64,000 bases of DNA from Methanoregula boonei 6A8 (lineage in GTDB: Archaea > Halobacteriota > Methanomicrobia > Methanomicrobiales > Methanospirillaceae), in contig NC_009712.1 in the NCBI RefSeq assembly GCF_000017625.1, positions 2,356,001 to 2,420,000 of the forward strand, given 5' to 3'. Shown piece by piece: positions 1 to 8,500 of the stretch (position 1 is its first letter; every line of letters starts with the position of its first letter). The position numbers were made by a program, and so were the translations under genes. Under the pieces are notes generated by a model. The model searched no databases. It was not told the DNA's origin and worked only from the letters and a program-made list of their open reading frames with translations.

Positions 1-560
1 GAGAGCACGATGGTCCGGCCCTCACCCTTGAGCTTTTTCAGGTACCCGGAGATAAACCGGGAGGTCATGGGATCAAGGCCGCTTGCCGGTTCGTCATACA
101 CGAGAAACTTCGGATTGTGAATAAGGGAGCGGGCAATTGCCACCTTGCGCTTCATACCCTTGCTCATCTCGCCCAGTTTCTTCCCACCGGTCTCAAGTGA
201 CAGGGCCGCAAAGAGCCGGCGGGTGCGGAGCACAATCTCCTCTTTTTCTATCCCGTAGATTTCGCCGAAGAACGAGAGGTAGTCTTCCGCGGTCATGGTC
301 TCATAGAGCCGGGACTCCTCGGGCAGGTAGCCCAGCGTCTCCTTGAGCGCTACCGGGTCATGTACCACATCGATCCCGTTGACCACGAGGCTTCCGGATG
401 TGGGGGCAACAAGGCCGGAAACAATTTTCAGAAGCGTGGTCTTACCAGCCCCGTTGTGCCCCACGATCCCGAAGATGCCGGCGCCGGGAAAAGAGAAACT
501 CACATCGTCAAGTGCGGTAAAGCCATCGTAGCGCTTGATAAGGTGGTCCGCGGCAATCAC
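1..560 (-). CDS. ABC transporter ATP-binding protein, 3' end outside window
   Basis: This is the ATPase subunit of an ABC-2 type exporter and powers the two permeases encoded divergently at 714 and 2507. From a GTG start preceded by GGAG, residues 34-41 read GHNGAGKT (Walker A), about 131-136 EMSKGM (signature), and about 153-164 contain FLVYDEPASGLDP (Walker B with D-loop). The H-loop and C-terminus lie beyond position 1, so the gene is cut by the window edge and not truncated biologically. The GTG at 558-560 was chosen because it places the ribosome-binding site about 8 bases upstream and removes an unmatched N-terminal extension. The substrate cannot be told from the ATPase. Confidence 0.93.
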   Translation of the reverse strand, partial: MIAADHLIKRYDGFTALDDVSFSFPGAGIFGIVGHNGAGKTTLLKIVSGLVAPTSGSLVVNGIDVVHDPVALKETLGYLPEESRLYETMTAEDYLSFFGEIYGIEKEEIVLRTRRLFAALSLETGGKKLGEMSKGMKRKVAIARSLIHNPKFLVYDEPASGLDPMTSRFISGYLKKLKGEGRTIVL

Positions 561-713
561 GGCAGGTACTCCGGGGGGCTTTGATGTACTGTGGAGGGAA
601 CGGGAACATATACATTGGGATGGGTGCAGGCCAAAAAACACCGGAGTGTCATCAACGATCAGTATTTGAGCCCTGTTCCCACACCTATTGGCTATCGATA
701 TACGGGGCCGGCC

Positions 714-2519
714 ATGAGTGCAGCGCGGGACATTGCGATCATCGCACGCTGGGAAGTAAAAAAGACCTTCTCGGTCATGTCCCGCAATGTCCTGCCGGTC
801 GCGATTGTCCTTTTTGTGCTCCTTGTTTTTGTAACCGGCTTTGCCGCAGAGAGCGGGCTCCACATCCAGGACGGGATGTACCGGATCGGCGTGGATGATC
901 CGAAAGTCGCCGCACTCTTTACCTCCGATACCCGGTTTACGGTATACCAGGATACCGACGCCGATCTTATCCGGGACCGGGGAACCTACGACATTGTCAT
1001 AGTCCGGGGAGGGGTCTTTGCAAGCGCCACACAGAAAGGCCAGTCGGCCGAGAACGCCCTTGCACGGGACTATGCGCAATACAAGAACAGCGTGTACGCC
1101 GGTGAAAGCGATCTTTTTGCCGCGTACCCGCTCTGGATCGATACCGAATCGGTGGAAAGCGAGATCAACTTCTCTACACCCCAGAACGGACAGTACATAC
1201 CGGTGCCTCCCGGGCCGGGTGCACCGGTGCCGCAGGGCCCGGTCGAGAACATCCCCACGCCCTCACCCACGCTCGGCATTACGCAGGACGAGCTCCGGCA
1301 GCAGATTGCTATATCCTCGCAGGAGAACTCGCCGGTATCGCGGTACACGGATGTGCTCTCCCCGAACAGTGCTGCCATGGGATCGTTTGTCACCCCCGAC
1401 CAGCTCTCTCCCCCGCTGCCTTTTGACTCGATCATCCTTGTCTTTGTCTTCATCTTCCCGCTGTACTTTTCTTCGCAGTTTTTCATGATGAGCATCATGA
1501 ACGAGAGAATAGAGCGCCAGGGCGAGCCCCTCCTCTCCATGCCGGTGAAGACTTCTTCGATCATTCTCGGAAAGATGCTCCCGTACTTCCTTGCGATGCT
1601 TGCGATCTGCACCGTGATCACGCTCTACATCCATGCTTCGCTGCTTGTCCTCCTCCCGCTCATTCCCATCATCGTCTTCTTTCTCGCAAACGCTCTCATC
1701 ATCGGGATGCTGGCCCGGAGTTTCCGGGAGCTCTCGTTTGTCTCCATCTTCTTTTCCACAGTCGCGACCTCGTACCTGTTCTTTCCCTCCATCTTTGCAA
1801 ACGTCCACGTAATCAGCCTGGTCTCCCCACTCACGCTGATTGTGCTCACCGTCCAGGGGACCGCGTGGACAGTAGCAGACTATGTCTATGCCACGTCCCT
1901 TTTCTGGCTGACCGCTGCCGTGCTCTTTGCGATTGCAGCCAAAAACTTCAATGAAGAGCGGCTTTTTTCCGAGAAAAAATTCCTGCCCCGGATCCGTGAG
2001 TTCCTCTCAGGGATCCTCCCGGAAAAGCATCCCTTTGCGGCGCTCTTTGTGCTTGCCCTTATCTCGATCCCGTTTGTCTTCATGGCCCAGATGATGGGCC
2101 TTGTGGTTTTTTTCAACCTGCCCATGCCGTACTCGCTTATCTCCCTCCTCGTGCTTGCGGCACTCATCGAAGAGATGGCAAAGGCGGCCGGGATCTACAC
2201 GCTCTTTGTGCGCGATCCGTCATTTTTCTCGTGGAAGAACCTGGTCCTTGCCTCTGCTGCCACGGCTATCGGCTTTTTGGTGGGAGAAAAACTTCTTCTC
2301 TTTGCCACGCTTGCCCAGATCTCCGAGTCGATATTCGGGAGCGTCCTCTTTTTGTCGCTTGGGTCGCTCTGGATGCCGCTCCTCCTCCATTTTGCCTGCG
2401 TTCTTATCGTTGCCTCCTCGCTCAAACTCGGGGGGAAAAAGGCGCTTGTGCCCGGCCTCTTTGCCGCAACCCTCCTGCACTGCTGCTATAACCTGTACGT
2501 CCTGGGGTGGTTCCATTGA
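714..2519 (+). CDS. ABC-2 permease fused to a PrsW-like intramembrane protease domain
   Basis: The N-terminal ~420 residues look like an ABC-2 permease: a transmembrane helix near residue 25, a large extracytoplasmic segment with a Pro-rich stretch, and a helix bundle. The C-terminal ~170 residues carry the four-motif pattern of PrsW-type glutamic membrane peptidases: E486-E487-x-x-K490, F521-x3-E525, H559, and H589-x3-N593. The start ATG at 714 (protein MSAARDIA) was preferred over an upstream in-frame codon at 591, because the extra 41 residues look like translated upstream sequence. It is the first gene of a permease pair transcribed away from the ATPase. Whether the tail is an active protease or only a membrane scaffold cannot be seen here. 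Confidence 0.88.
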   Translation: MSAARDIAIIARWEVKKTFSVMSRNVLPVAIVLFVLLVFVTGFAAESGLHIQDGMYRIGVDDPKVAALFTSDTRFTVYQDTDADLIRDRGTYDIVIVRGGVFASATQKGQSAENALARDYAQYKNSVYAGESDLFAAYPLWIDTESVESEINFSTPQNGQYIPVPPGPGAPVPQGPVENIPTPSPTLGITQDELRQQIAISSQENSPVSRYTDVLSPNSAAMGSFVTPDQLSPPLPFDSIILVFVFIFPLYFSSQFFMMSIMNERIERQGEPLLSMPVKTSSIILGKMLPYFLAMLAICTVITLYIHASLLVLLPLIPIIVFFLANALIIGMLARSFRELSFVSIFFSTVATSYLFFPSIFANVHVISLVSPLTLIVLTVQGTAWTVADYVYATSLFWLTAAVLFAIAAKNFNEERLFSEKKFLPRIREFLSGILPEKHPFAALFVLALISIPFVFMAQMMGLVVFFNLPMPYSLISLLVLAALIEEMAKAAGIYTLFVRDPSFFSWKNLVLASAATAIGFLVGEKLLLFATLAQISESIFGSVLFLSLGSLWMPLLLHFACVLIVASSLKLGGKKALVPGLFAATLLHCCYNLYVLGWFH

Positions 2520-3613
2520 AGGGCCGGCACATTGCGGTCATCGCAAAGAAGGAATTCCGGGGGCTCGCGTCAGAGAAAACAATCCTCTTAGCCATCCTGC
2601 TCCAGGTTTTTATCGCGCTCTTCTCGTCATTCCTCATGGTTGGGCTCACCGCAATGTACGACCCGGTCTCGCTCTCGCGCTACTCCCATTTCCGGTATGA
2701 TATCGCGTATGCCGGAAACGAGAGTCCGCTGCTTGGGTATCTGGAGGGGAGCAACGATCTCCGGGTGCACCGGATGGACCTCTCGACCGCAGTCGAGCTC
2801 CTCAAGGAGCGCCGGCTCTCCGCGGTAGTGTACGTGCCGGATACAGCACCCGGTTCCGACGACCCGGTCAAGATCACGCTATACACACTGACCGACGATC
2901 TGCAGGGTGCAGTTGTCGATGTGCGGCTCAAGTCGGTCCTGTTGCAGTACGAGGGCGACCTGCGCACGATCCGGGCCGGCCGGCTCGATGTGACGCCGAT
3001 CCCGCTCCAGGTCCCGGCGTCCGCTGGCAGCGGGGACTTCTACGGGTTTGTGTACGGTCTCCTGGTCCCGCTGCTGGTCTTTTTGCCGGGCATCCTCTCT
3101 GCCGCGCTCGTGATCGATCTTATCACTGAGGAATACCAGCACGGGACACTAGAGACACTCATCTCAACGCCGGTCACGTTTGCCGAGATGGTCTGGGGTA
3201 AGGTGCTGATCTGCGCCATCCTTGTCCCGGTTCAGGCCGGGGCATGGATCCTTCTCCTCTCGCTCAACCGGATCGCGATTGCGGATCCCCTGCTGATCCT
3301 GCTCCACGTTACGTTCGCGTCCCTGCTCCTGATCCTGATCGCTGCGTGCTGCGCTCTTTATTACCGTGAGCGTACCGCTGCGCAGTTCGTCTTCTCAACG
3401 GCACTCGTGGTGATCCTGCTACTCGTGCTCGCCCTGCCCTACAACCCGCTCAATCTCGTGGCCCGGATAGCCGTCGGGACCGCAGGAGCAGAGCAGTGGA
3501 TTGTCCTTGGTGCGGTCATGGCAGCAGTCCTTGCTCTTGGATATGTGATGCAGAAATATGCAGGCCGGATCGGTGGGCGCAGCGCAGGAGAGGAGGGACA
3601 GGGGCCCGGATAA
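2507..3613 (+). CDS. ABC-2 type permease
   Basis: This is the second membrane subunit of the exporter. It has one N-terminal helix (about residues 25-50), an extracytoplasmic domain of about 130 residues, and five or so C-terminal helices. The ABC-2 hallmark EEYQHGTLETLISTPV sits between helices near residue 210. It overlaps the upstream permease. Translation may begin at GTG 2507 or at TTG 2516, where the codon overlaps the TGA of the previous gene and would couple translation. With the ATPase at 1-560 it makes an ABC exporter with two non-identical permeases, resembling Na+ or antibiotic exporters in general layout. No substrate is assigned. Confidence 0.9.
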   Translation: MVPLKGRHIAVIAKKEFRGLASEKTILLAILLQVFIALFSSFLMVGLTAMYDPVSLSRYSHFRYDIAYAGNESPLLGYLEGSNDLRVHRMDLSTAVELLKERRLSAVVYVPDTAPGSDDPVKITLYTLTDDLQGAVVDVRLKSVLLQYEGDLRTIRAGRLDVTPIPLQVPASAGSGDFYGFVYGLLVPLLVFLPGILSAALVIDLITEEYQHGTLETLISTPVTFAEMVWGKVLICAILVPVQAGAWILLLSLNRIAIADPLLILLHVTFASLLLILIAACCALYYRERTAAQFVFSTALVVILLLVLALPYNPLNLVARIAVGTAGAEQWIVLGAVMAAVLALGYVMQKYAGRIGGRSAGEEGQGPG

Positions 3614-3619
3614 AAAAAG

Positions 3620-4144
3620 TTAGGAGTGATCGAGGGAGGAGTACGTGGAACTGTAGGGGTTTGCTGATCCAACGTCCTGGTCATAGACCAGGTAGACCTT
3701 GCCGCCCATGGTGATGTGCACCTGGGCATGATCAACGCCGTCGAGTGAGCCCGGGAGGGTGATCGATGCATCTCCGGATATCTGGCCGAGGTCGTTGGCG
3801 TTGGTGAGCTTCTGGTCCTCCACCGTTCCATCGGCACGGGTGACCGTGAGATCGATGACCTGGGCCGAGCTCATCCCAGGGCCATTATTGCACAGGAGGG
3901 TGATCTTGCCGGTCGGGCGGTCCTTGGTGACCGTGAAGTACACCGTCTGGCTTGCCGGGAGCGGGACAACTGTTTCTACCGTGGTCGGTACCGGGGTTGC
4001 AGTCATAACGGGAGTTGTCGGGGCTGCAGTTGTTTCGGGCGTAGAAACCGGCTGGATCTCGGCCTGGGTCGGACTCGTGCACCCGGCAAAGAGCGTAAAG
4101 AAGAGTACCGCACAACAGGCGGCCATAATTATTGCGTATCGCAT
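3620..4144 (-). CDS. Lipoprotein of unknown function
   Basis: The 174-residue product starts with a signal sequence whose hydrophobic core ends in a lipobox-like LFAGC, so it is probably exported and lipid-anchored at Cys21. A Thr/Pro-rich linker (about residues 25-60) precedes a compact beta-rich domain of about 110 residues ending at YSSTYSSLDHS. It converges with the exporter permease and is divergent from the RDD gene at 4309. I do not recognise the domain. Methanogens encode many such low-complexity-linker lipoproteins. Confidence 0.8.
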   Translation of the reverse strand: MRYAIIMAACCAVLFFTLFAGCTSPTQAEIQPVSTPETTAAPTTPVMTATPVPTTVETVVPLPASQTVYFTVTKDRPTGKITLLCNNGPGMSSAQVIDLTVTRADGTVEDQKLTNANDLGQISGDASITLPGSLDGVDHAQVHITMGGKVYLVYDQDVGSANPYSSTYSSLDHS

Positions 4145-4308
4145 GAATAACGCTTTCTTATGGGACCTATTTCTGGTTTGTGCCCGGGTATTTTTTATAC
4201 GGTACCGGACCGCCCGGAATCCGGGACATTTTCTCTAAAAGCCAAAAATAAGAACAGATAAATTAAAAAGGACACCCGGATTAACTTTACCTATCAGGAG
4301 TATGAGGA

Positions 4309-4917
4309 ATGTTCTGTCCAAAATGTGGGAAGGAGACTGACGCTTCCGGACAATTCTGCCAGTGGTGTGGAGCACCCATCGATGCGGCTCCCCCGGCAGC
4401 CGTGGCCTCCGCAGAACCCGAGGAAACCGCCGAGATCGGAATCTACGCCGGCCTCGGGCGCAGGTTTGTTGCATTCATTGTCGACATCATCCTTATTGCC
4501 CTCTTTGGCATTATCGCGGTTGCATTCTTCAACCAGACAAACGGGATTATGTATCTCTATTATCTCGTAGTCGACCATGCACCGATCTCCACCCTTACCG
4601 AGTCGGGAGCACCGATTGCAGCCCTCGGGCCCATCGCCGCTGCAGTAGGTCTCCTAGTGATCGTTGTTCCCTGGCTTTATTATGCCGGTTTTGAGTCGAC
4701 ACGGGGACAAGCCACCCCGGGTAAGGTTCTCATGAGTCTCCAGGTGACCGATCTCGAAGGCAACCGGATCTCCTTTGGCCGTGCAACACTCCGGTTCTTT
4801 GCCAAGTTTATCTCGATCCTGATCATTTTTATCGGGTTTATCATGATCGGGCTCACGAAAAAGCGCCAGGGCCTCCACGACAAGATCGCCGGTACCCTCG
4901 TACTCCTTCAGGACTAA
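4309..4917 (+). CDS. Zinc-ribbon RDD-family membrane protein
   Basis: The N-terminus holds a double CxxC zinc ribbon (residues 2-23, CPKCG...CQWCG). A short Ala/Glu-rich linker leads to an RDD domain with three predicted membrane helices. The RDD signature is visible as GRRFVAFIVDIILIALFG (about 44-61) and TPGKVLMSLQVTD (about 138-150). The role is unknown; RDD proteins have been linked to ion or small-molecule transport. The start is supported by GAGG just upstream, and an A/T-rich TATA-like segment lies near 4250-4265. Confidence 0.85.
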   Translation: MFCPKCGKETDASGQFCQWCGAPIDAAPPAAVASAEPEETAEIGIYAGLGRRFVAFIVDIILIALFGIIAVAFFNQTNGIMYLYYLVVDHAPISTLTESGAPIAALGPIAAAVGLLVIVVPWLYYAGFESTRGQATPGKVLMSLQVTDLEGNRISFGRATLRFFAKFISILIIFIGFIMIGLTKKRQGLHDKIAGTLVLLQD

Positions 4918-4981
4918 CTTTTTTTATCCATTTTCTGAAAATTTTAAAAAAAATGGCAGATGCCTGCGGGCTGTTCTCTTC

Positions 4982-5236
4982 TCACCGGTATCGCAGCTTG
5001 ATCCCGAGCAGGACAAGGATCAGGACAAGTGAGATGCCGTTTGCCGCGATGATGGGGAGAGCATCTGACCAGACCCCATACACGAACCAGAGGAAGACAC
5101 CGGTTGCATAGAGCACAAGCATGGAAAGCGAGATGTCCCGGGTCTCCTTGAGTTTCCAGCTCCGGATCACCTGGGGGACATAGGCAACAGTAGTCAGTGC
5201 CCCGGCAACAAAGCCAAGGATTGTTATGGTATCCAT
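4982..5236 (-). CDS. SemiSWEET/PQ-loop membrane protein
   Basis: From the internal ATG at 5236 the protein is 84 residues with three helices, the normal size of a SemiSWEET half-transporter that works as a dimer and may carry sugars. The PQ-loop prolines and glutamines are at residues 21-22 (AYVPQVIRSWK). The longer reading frame adds 33 residues without membrane character, so the internal start was chosen. The gene stands alone, and the substrate is not predictable. Confidence 0.85.
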   Translation of the reverse strand: MDTITILGFVAGALTTVAYVPQVIRSWKLKETRDISLSMLVLYATGVFLWFVYGVWSDALPIIAANGISLVLILVLLGIKLRYR

Positions 5237-5350
5237 AGTATCCGTATCCTCATTTCCGTAGGATATCTCTCCATTTATACCGGTGGGCACGCGGAGTGCG
5301 AAAGTGCCGGGTTCAGCCATGCCAGGTGTGGACAACGGGAAGAGGGAGGT

Positions 5351-6163
5351 TCATTCCCGAACCGTACCGGTCGCTTTGAAGAACGTGTAACAGAAGACGC
5401 CGTCCGGTTCGCAGGTCCGGTACAGGTCTGCAATTCCCCGCTCCAAGTCTTTCTGGGTCATCATGCCTTTCTCCAGTGCCGCATCCCGGATGCCCTCGAC
5501 CATGGCAGTGAAGGTCTGTCGGGTAAATCCCTCCACGAGTGCCGGCCGCGAGGCATCGACATACACCATACGGGGCGAAACCTGCACATCACAAAACCCG
5601 GCAGAGGCAAGCAGGGGATAGAGTTCCCGGCCAACAAGCGCATTTCCCCCGGCCTCTTTCTGGAGATCTACCAGACACTGTATTGCCCGATGAGCTGCCG
5701 TACTTTCGGGGTGGAAATAGGCAGAGCCGTGATCGCCTTCGATCACAGTGACAGTCCCGCCAGGGCGGATCAGCGGGCGCAGGGATGCGAGAGCACATCC
5801 GGGATCAGGGAGGTGCTCAAGAACAAAGCATACAAAAACATGGTCAAACGTTTGTGGCGCAAACGGGAGGCTGAAGAGATTGCCGGCCCGAAAGGTCACG
5901 TTTGCGATCCCTTCAGACCGCACGCGTTCCTCCGCACGCACCAGGGACTCCAGGGAGATATCGATGGAGGTGATTGCCGCACCGGGACTGTTTTTGGCCA
6001 GGATCACAGTTTGGGCGCCGGTGCCACAACCGGCTTCGAGCACCCGGCTCCCGGGCGGGTACCGGGTATCGTGATGGAGGAGTGAGGTCAGGGTCCGGGC
6101 CTGGTCACCCAGTCTTTCTGCCTCCCGCTCCGAGTACCCGTGGACATACCCTCCTTTAGCCAT
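5351..6163 (-). CDS. Class I SAM-dependent methyltransferase
   Basis: A Rossmann-fold methyltransferase of about 270 residues. Motif I is VLEAGCGTGAQT near residue 45, a second SAM-binding acidic residue follows at SIDIS, and motif IV-like FDHVFVCFVLEHLPDP lies near residue 110. The ATG at 6163 has GAGG about 8 bases upstream; the ATG six bases earlier would be too close to it. The family (UbiE/Methyltransf_11-like) methylates small molecules, and nothing nearby identifies the acceptor. Confidence 0.88.
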   Translation of the reverse strand: MAKGGYVHGYSEREAERLGDQARTLTSLLHHDTRYPPGSRVLEAGCGTGAQTVILAKNSPGAAITSIDISLESLVRAEERVRSEGIANVTFRAGNLFSLPFAPQTFDHVFVCFVLEHLPDPGCALASLRPLIRPGGTVTVIEGDHGSAYFHPESTAAHRAIQCLVDLQKEAGGNALVGRELYPLLASAGFCDVQVSPRMVYVDASRPALVEGFTRQTFTAMVEGIRDAALEKGMMTQKDLERGIADLYRTCEPDGVFCYTFFKATGTVRE

Positions 6164-6217
6164 ATGCATATCCTCTCTTACGTAAGGTGCTGCGCCATCG
6201 GTATAAAAGCGCGGCGA

Positions 6218-7105
6218 TCACGGGATGTTGAACCGCACCTGTTTGTAATGCGGGGGATAGAAGATCCGGCCGTATACCCGGAGCGGGTCAGAGAACACGA
6301 GCGCACCGTTCTCTTTTTCCACAGTCAAAAGGTAAGAGTGGTACCGCAGGCGTTTCAGTTCCGGCAGCGCAAGATACGGCGCAATCTCTGCGGCAGTGGT
6401 GCCCCGGTACTTCTGCCAGACCATGGATGCACCGCTACCCCTCCCCATCCGGTATTCCTTTACCTCCCATGCTTCGCCCCTGTCGTACAGGGCAAGCCAG
6501 CGGCGCGGGTCCGGCTGGGGCAGGACAAGCATCACATCCCGGAGCTCCGGTCGGGAGAGGCAAAACGCGATTGCCCGGACGAGCAGGAACACACAAAAGA
6601 TCGCCATGTACGCCGCCATCCCTCCTGCAAAGGTGACCACTCCAAGCGCCATCCAGATCAAAAAGAAGAGGCTTAGGGCCATCAGGAGAAAGCTTGGGCC
6701 CGGCAGGACAAAGAGCGCGTACTTTTTGTCTGAATGAGGGGCCAGAAGCGGGATACCCGGGCTTGCAGGAAGGTCCATGGCAAGATGGAGGAATGCTCCG
6801 GTGAGCACTGCTGCGGCTCCGGCCGGGCCGAAGCCGAACGAAAGGGCCGGGGGTATGAGACCGGCAATGGTAGCGAGCACGATACCGGCATATGCGAGCG
6901 CGGACATGACAACGGCACCTGTAAGGCTGTGGGCGATCCCGCCGTGAATAAAAAGGTAGAGTGAGGGAGTGTTACGGGAGAAGAGGGAAAAAAGGACGTC
7001 GGCATCGATGATGACCGCACCGAGCACAAAAAAGGGCAGGAGATGCGGGAGACCGGCGGCGTACGCAAGGGCCGCGGCCACAAGCGCATGGGTAAGGGAG
7101 TCCAC
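6218..7105 (-). CDS. Membrane-bound metal-dependent hydrolase, YdjM/DUF457 type
   Basis: The N-terminus begins MDSLTHALVAAALAYA and continues through several hydrophobic helices, with a conserved His/Asp arrangement (DSLTH, then VIIDADV, then FIHGGIAHSLTG, then FLHLAMDL). This pattern defines the membrane-bound metal-dependent hydrolase family that includes LexA-regulated YdjM. The last ~100 residues are soluble and unlike the short family members. The function of the family is still poorly known. It is preceded on the same strand by about 150 bases with no clear gene. Confidence 0.85.
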   Translation of the reverse strand: MDSLTHALVAAALAYAAGLPHLLPFFVLGAVIIDADVLFSLFSRNTPSLYLFIHGGIAHSLTGAVVMSALAYAGIVLATIAGLIPPALSFGFGPAGAAAVLTGAFLHLAMDLPASPGIPLLAPHSDKKYALFVLPGPSFLLMALSLFFLIWMALGVVTFAGGMAAYMAIFCVFLLVRAIAFCLSRPELRDVMLVLPQPDPRRWLALYDRGEAWEVKEYRMGRGSGASMVWQKYRGTTAAEIAPYLALPELKRLRYHSYLLTVEKENGALVFSDPLRVYGRIFYPPHYKQVRFNIP

Positions 7106-7291
7106 ACCTTCTGTTGCCGGACCAGCTACAAAAGGCTGATCGATCCTGCATCCCGCCGCCGGCCCGGTACCCCGGAGCGGGTGTGGGCATAACCAGGCGA
7201 TTCATTGAGCTAACCACGCGGTTACATCAGCGGAAACTACTCAAATACCCAGGCAACAATGGATCAAGGCAACACGGGGGAGAAGAGGGAT

Positions 7292-8035
7292 ATGACCACA
7301 CCAGCAGGAATACCGGCCCGGATCGGGAAATTTGCCGGGATCGTCTGCCTTGTTGTACTCTGCATCGGTGCGATCCTTACGGCCGGGTGCATGGAAAGCG
7401 CCCAGGCCGGTATTGCGACCAGCTCTGCATCTCCTGCAGCCGATGCTGCTGCAGCCCTTTCTTCCTGCACCCGGACGCTACCGGGATCGCTCGATCTCGA
7501 TCCCATTGCCGGCACATGGAGGAGCCCGGGACAGGCGAACCAGTTCCGGATCACATTTGGCCTGGACGGGACAACCCAGGAGACCTTTTCCAATCAGCCC
7601 GGGGTGAGCTTCAACGGGACCTGGGTAGAGGCCGGAGACAACCAGTACATCGTAACCCGTGATACAGGGGTAAAGAGCGTCTGGATCTATGCGCCGGATG
7701 CAAATACGATCACCAAAAAGACGGCCTCGGGGATCACGTACTCACTCTACCAGGGAACGAACAGCGCTGGATCGGTCTCCTTTGCCGGGAACGGGACAAC
7801 GGTGGTCCCCTTTACGGTGACAAGCCCCGGCCTTTGGGTGTTTACCCTTGACCACACAGGAGGGGGCAACTATATTGTCTGGATCACGGACAGCGCAGGA
7901 TGCCGGGTTGCGCTCCTTGCAAACGCGATCGGGACCGGCACTGTGACCGATACCGAGAAACTGGGCGCAGGAAAGTATTACCTTGATGTGACCGCGGGCG
8001 GCCCCTGGACAGTTGCAGGCATGGTCTCATCCTGA
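7292..8035 (+). CDS. Secreted lipoprotein, beta-rich
   Basis: The start ATG at 7292 follows GAGGGAT. It opens a 247-residue protein with an N-terminal signal helix ending in a lipobox-like TAGC. After an Ala/Ser-rich linker, two repeats of a beta-rich fold appear: about residues 75-160, with SLDLDPIAGTWRSPG and NGTWVEAGDNQYIVT, then about 165-247, with FTVTSPGLWVFTLDHTGGGNYIVW. The second half resembles domains that bind ligands on cell-surface proteins, but I cannot name a family. The gene is monocistronic, followed by T-rich sequence. Confidence 0.78.
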   Translation: MTTPAGIPARIGKFAGIVCLVVLCIGAILTAGCMESAQAGIATSSASPAADAAAALSSCTRTLPGSLDLDPIAGTWRSPGQANQFRITFGLDGTTQETFSNQPGVSFNGTWVEAGDNQYIVTRDTGVKSVWIYAPDANTITKKTASGITYSLYQGTNSAGSVSFAGNGTTVVPFTVTSPGLWVFTLDHTGGGNYIVWITDSAGCRVALLANAIGTGTVTDTEKLGAGKYYLDVTAGGPWTVAGMVSS

Positions 8036-8161
8036 CCAGGCCGTTTTTTTGATTTTGTGCCACCCGGGGGCATTTTCTTGTGTGCAGGGTCTTTTTTGCA
8101 CGCGGATAACAGTACGGCCGCCCCGTAACTCTTCAAGAAGCAAAATACAGGAGAAAAACGA

Positions 8162-8235
8162 GGCCAGGGCCGAGATTTGAACCCGGGTCGAGGGATCCAC
8201 AGCCCCTTAGGATAACCAGACTACCCTACCCTGGC
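8162..8235 (-). tRNA. tRNA-His (GTG)
   Basis: Read on the minus strand, the 7-bp acceptor stem GCCAGGG/CCCTGGC, a D arm, an AGGGG/TCCCT anticodon stem with loop CTGTGGA (anticodon GTG), and a T arm with GGTTCAAATC are all present. The discriminator base is C73, expected for tRNA-His. The 3' CCA is not encoded. The genomic base at position -1 is T, not G, so the G-1 of mature tRNA-His would have to be added after transcription. Confidence 0.95.
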
Positions 8236-8267
8236 AGATGTTCCTGTTAACTTGGTTGTGGACTCTG

Positions 8268-8278
8268 ATTAATTTAAC
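8268..8278 (-). promoter_or_regulatory. TATA-like box of tRNA-His
   Basis: On the minus strand this reads GTTAAATTAAT and lies 33-43 bases upstream of the tRNA 5' end, the usual spacing for an archaeal TATA box. On the other side of the tRNA, a run of T residues soon after the 3' end (about 8152-8158 read on the minus strand) would terminate transcription. Confidence 0.6.
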
Positions 8279-8500
8279 TCCCTGCTGCACCGCGTGGACA
8301 GGGAGGATACGGGTCTGCCGCCGGTTGCCTTGTGGCAAGGGTCAGGGAGCGATGATTAATAGGGTAAGGCATCCATTAAGATAACAGGTGGCCCTGACAG
8401 GATTAGCGTAGGAACGGGGAAGCGGCATCTCAGGCCGCACCACGAACGGTTTTTGATATCCTGTAATCCAGGGCGCGTGTGCATAAGGGAGGTTTGGGGT

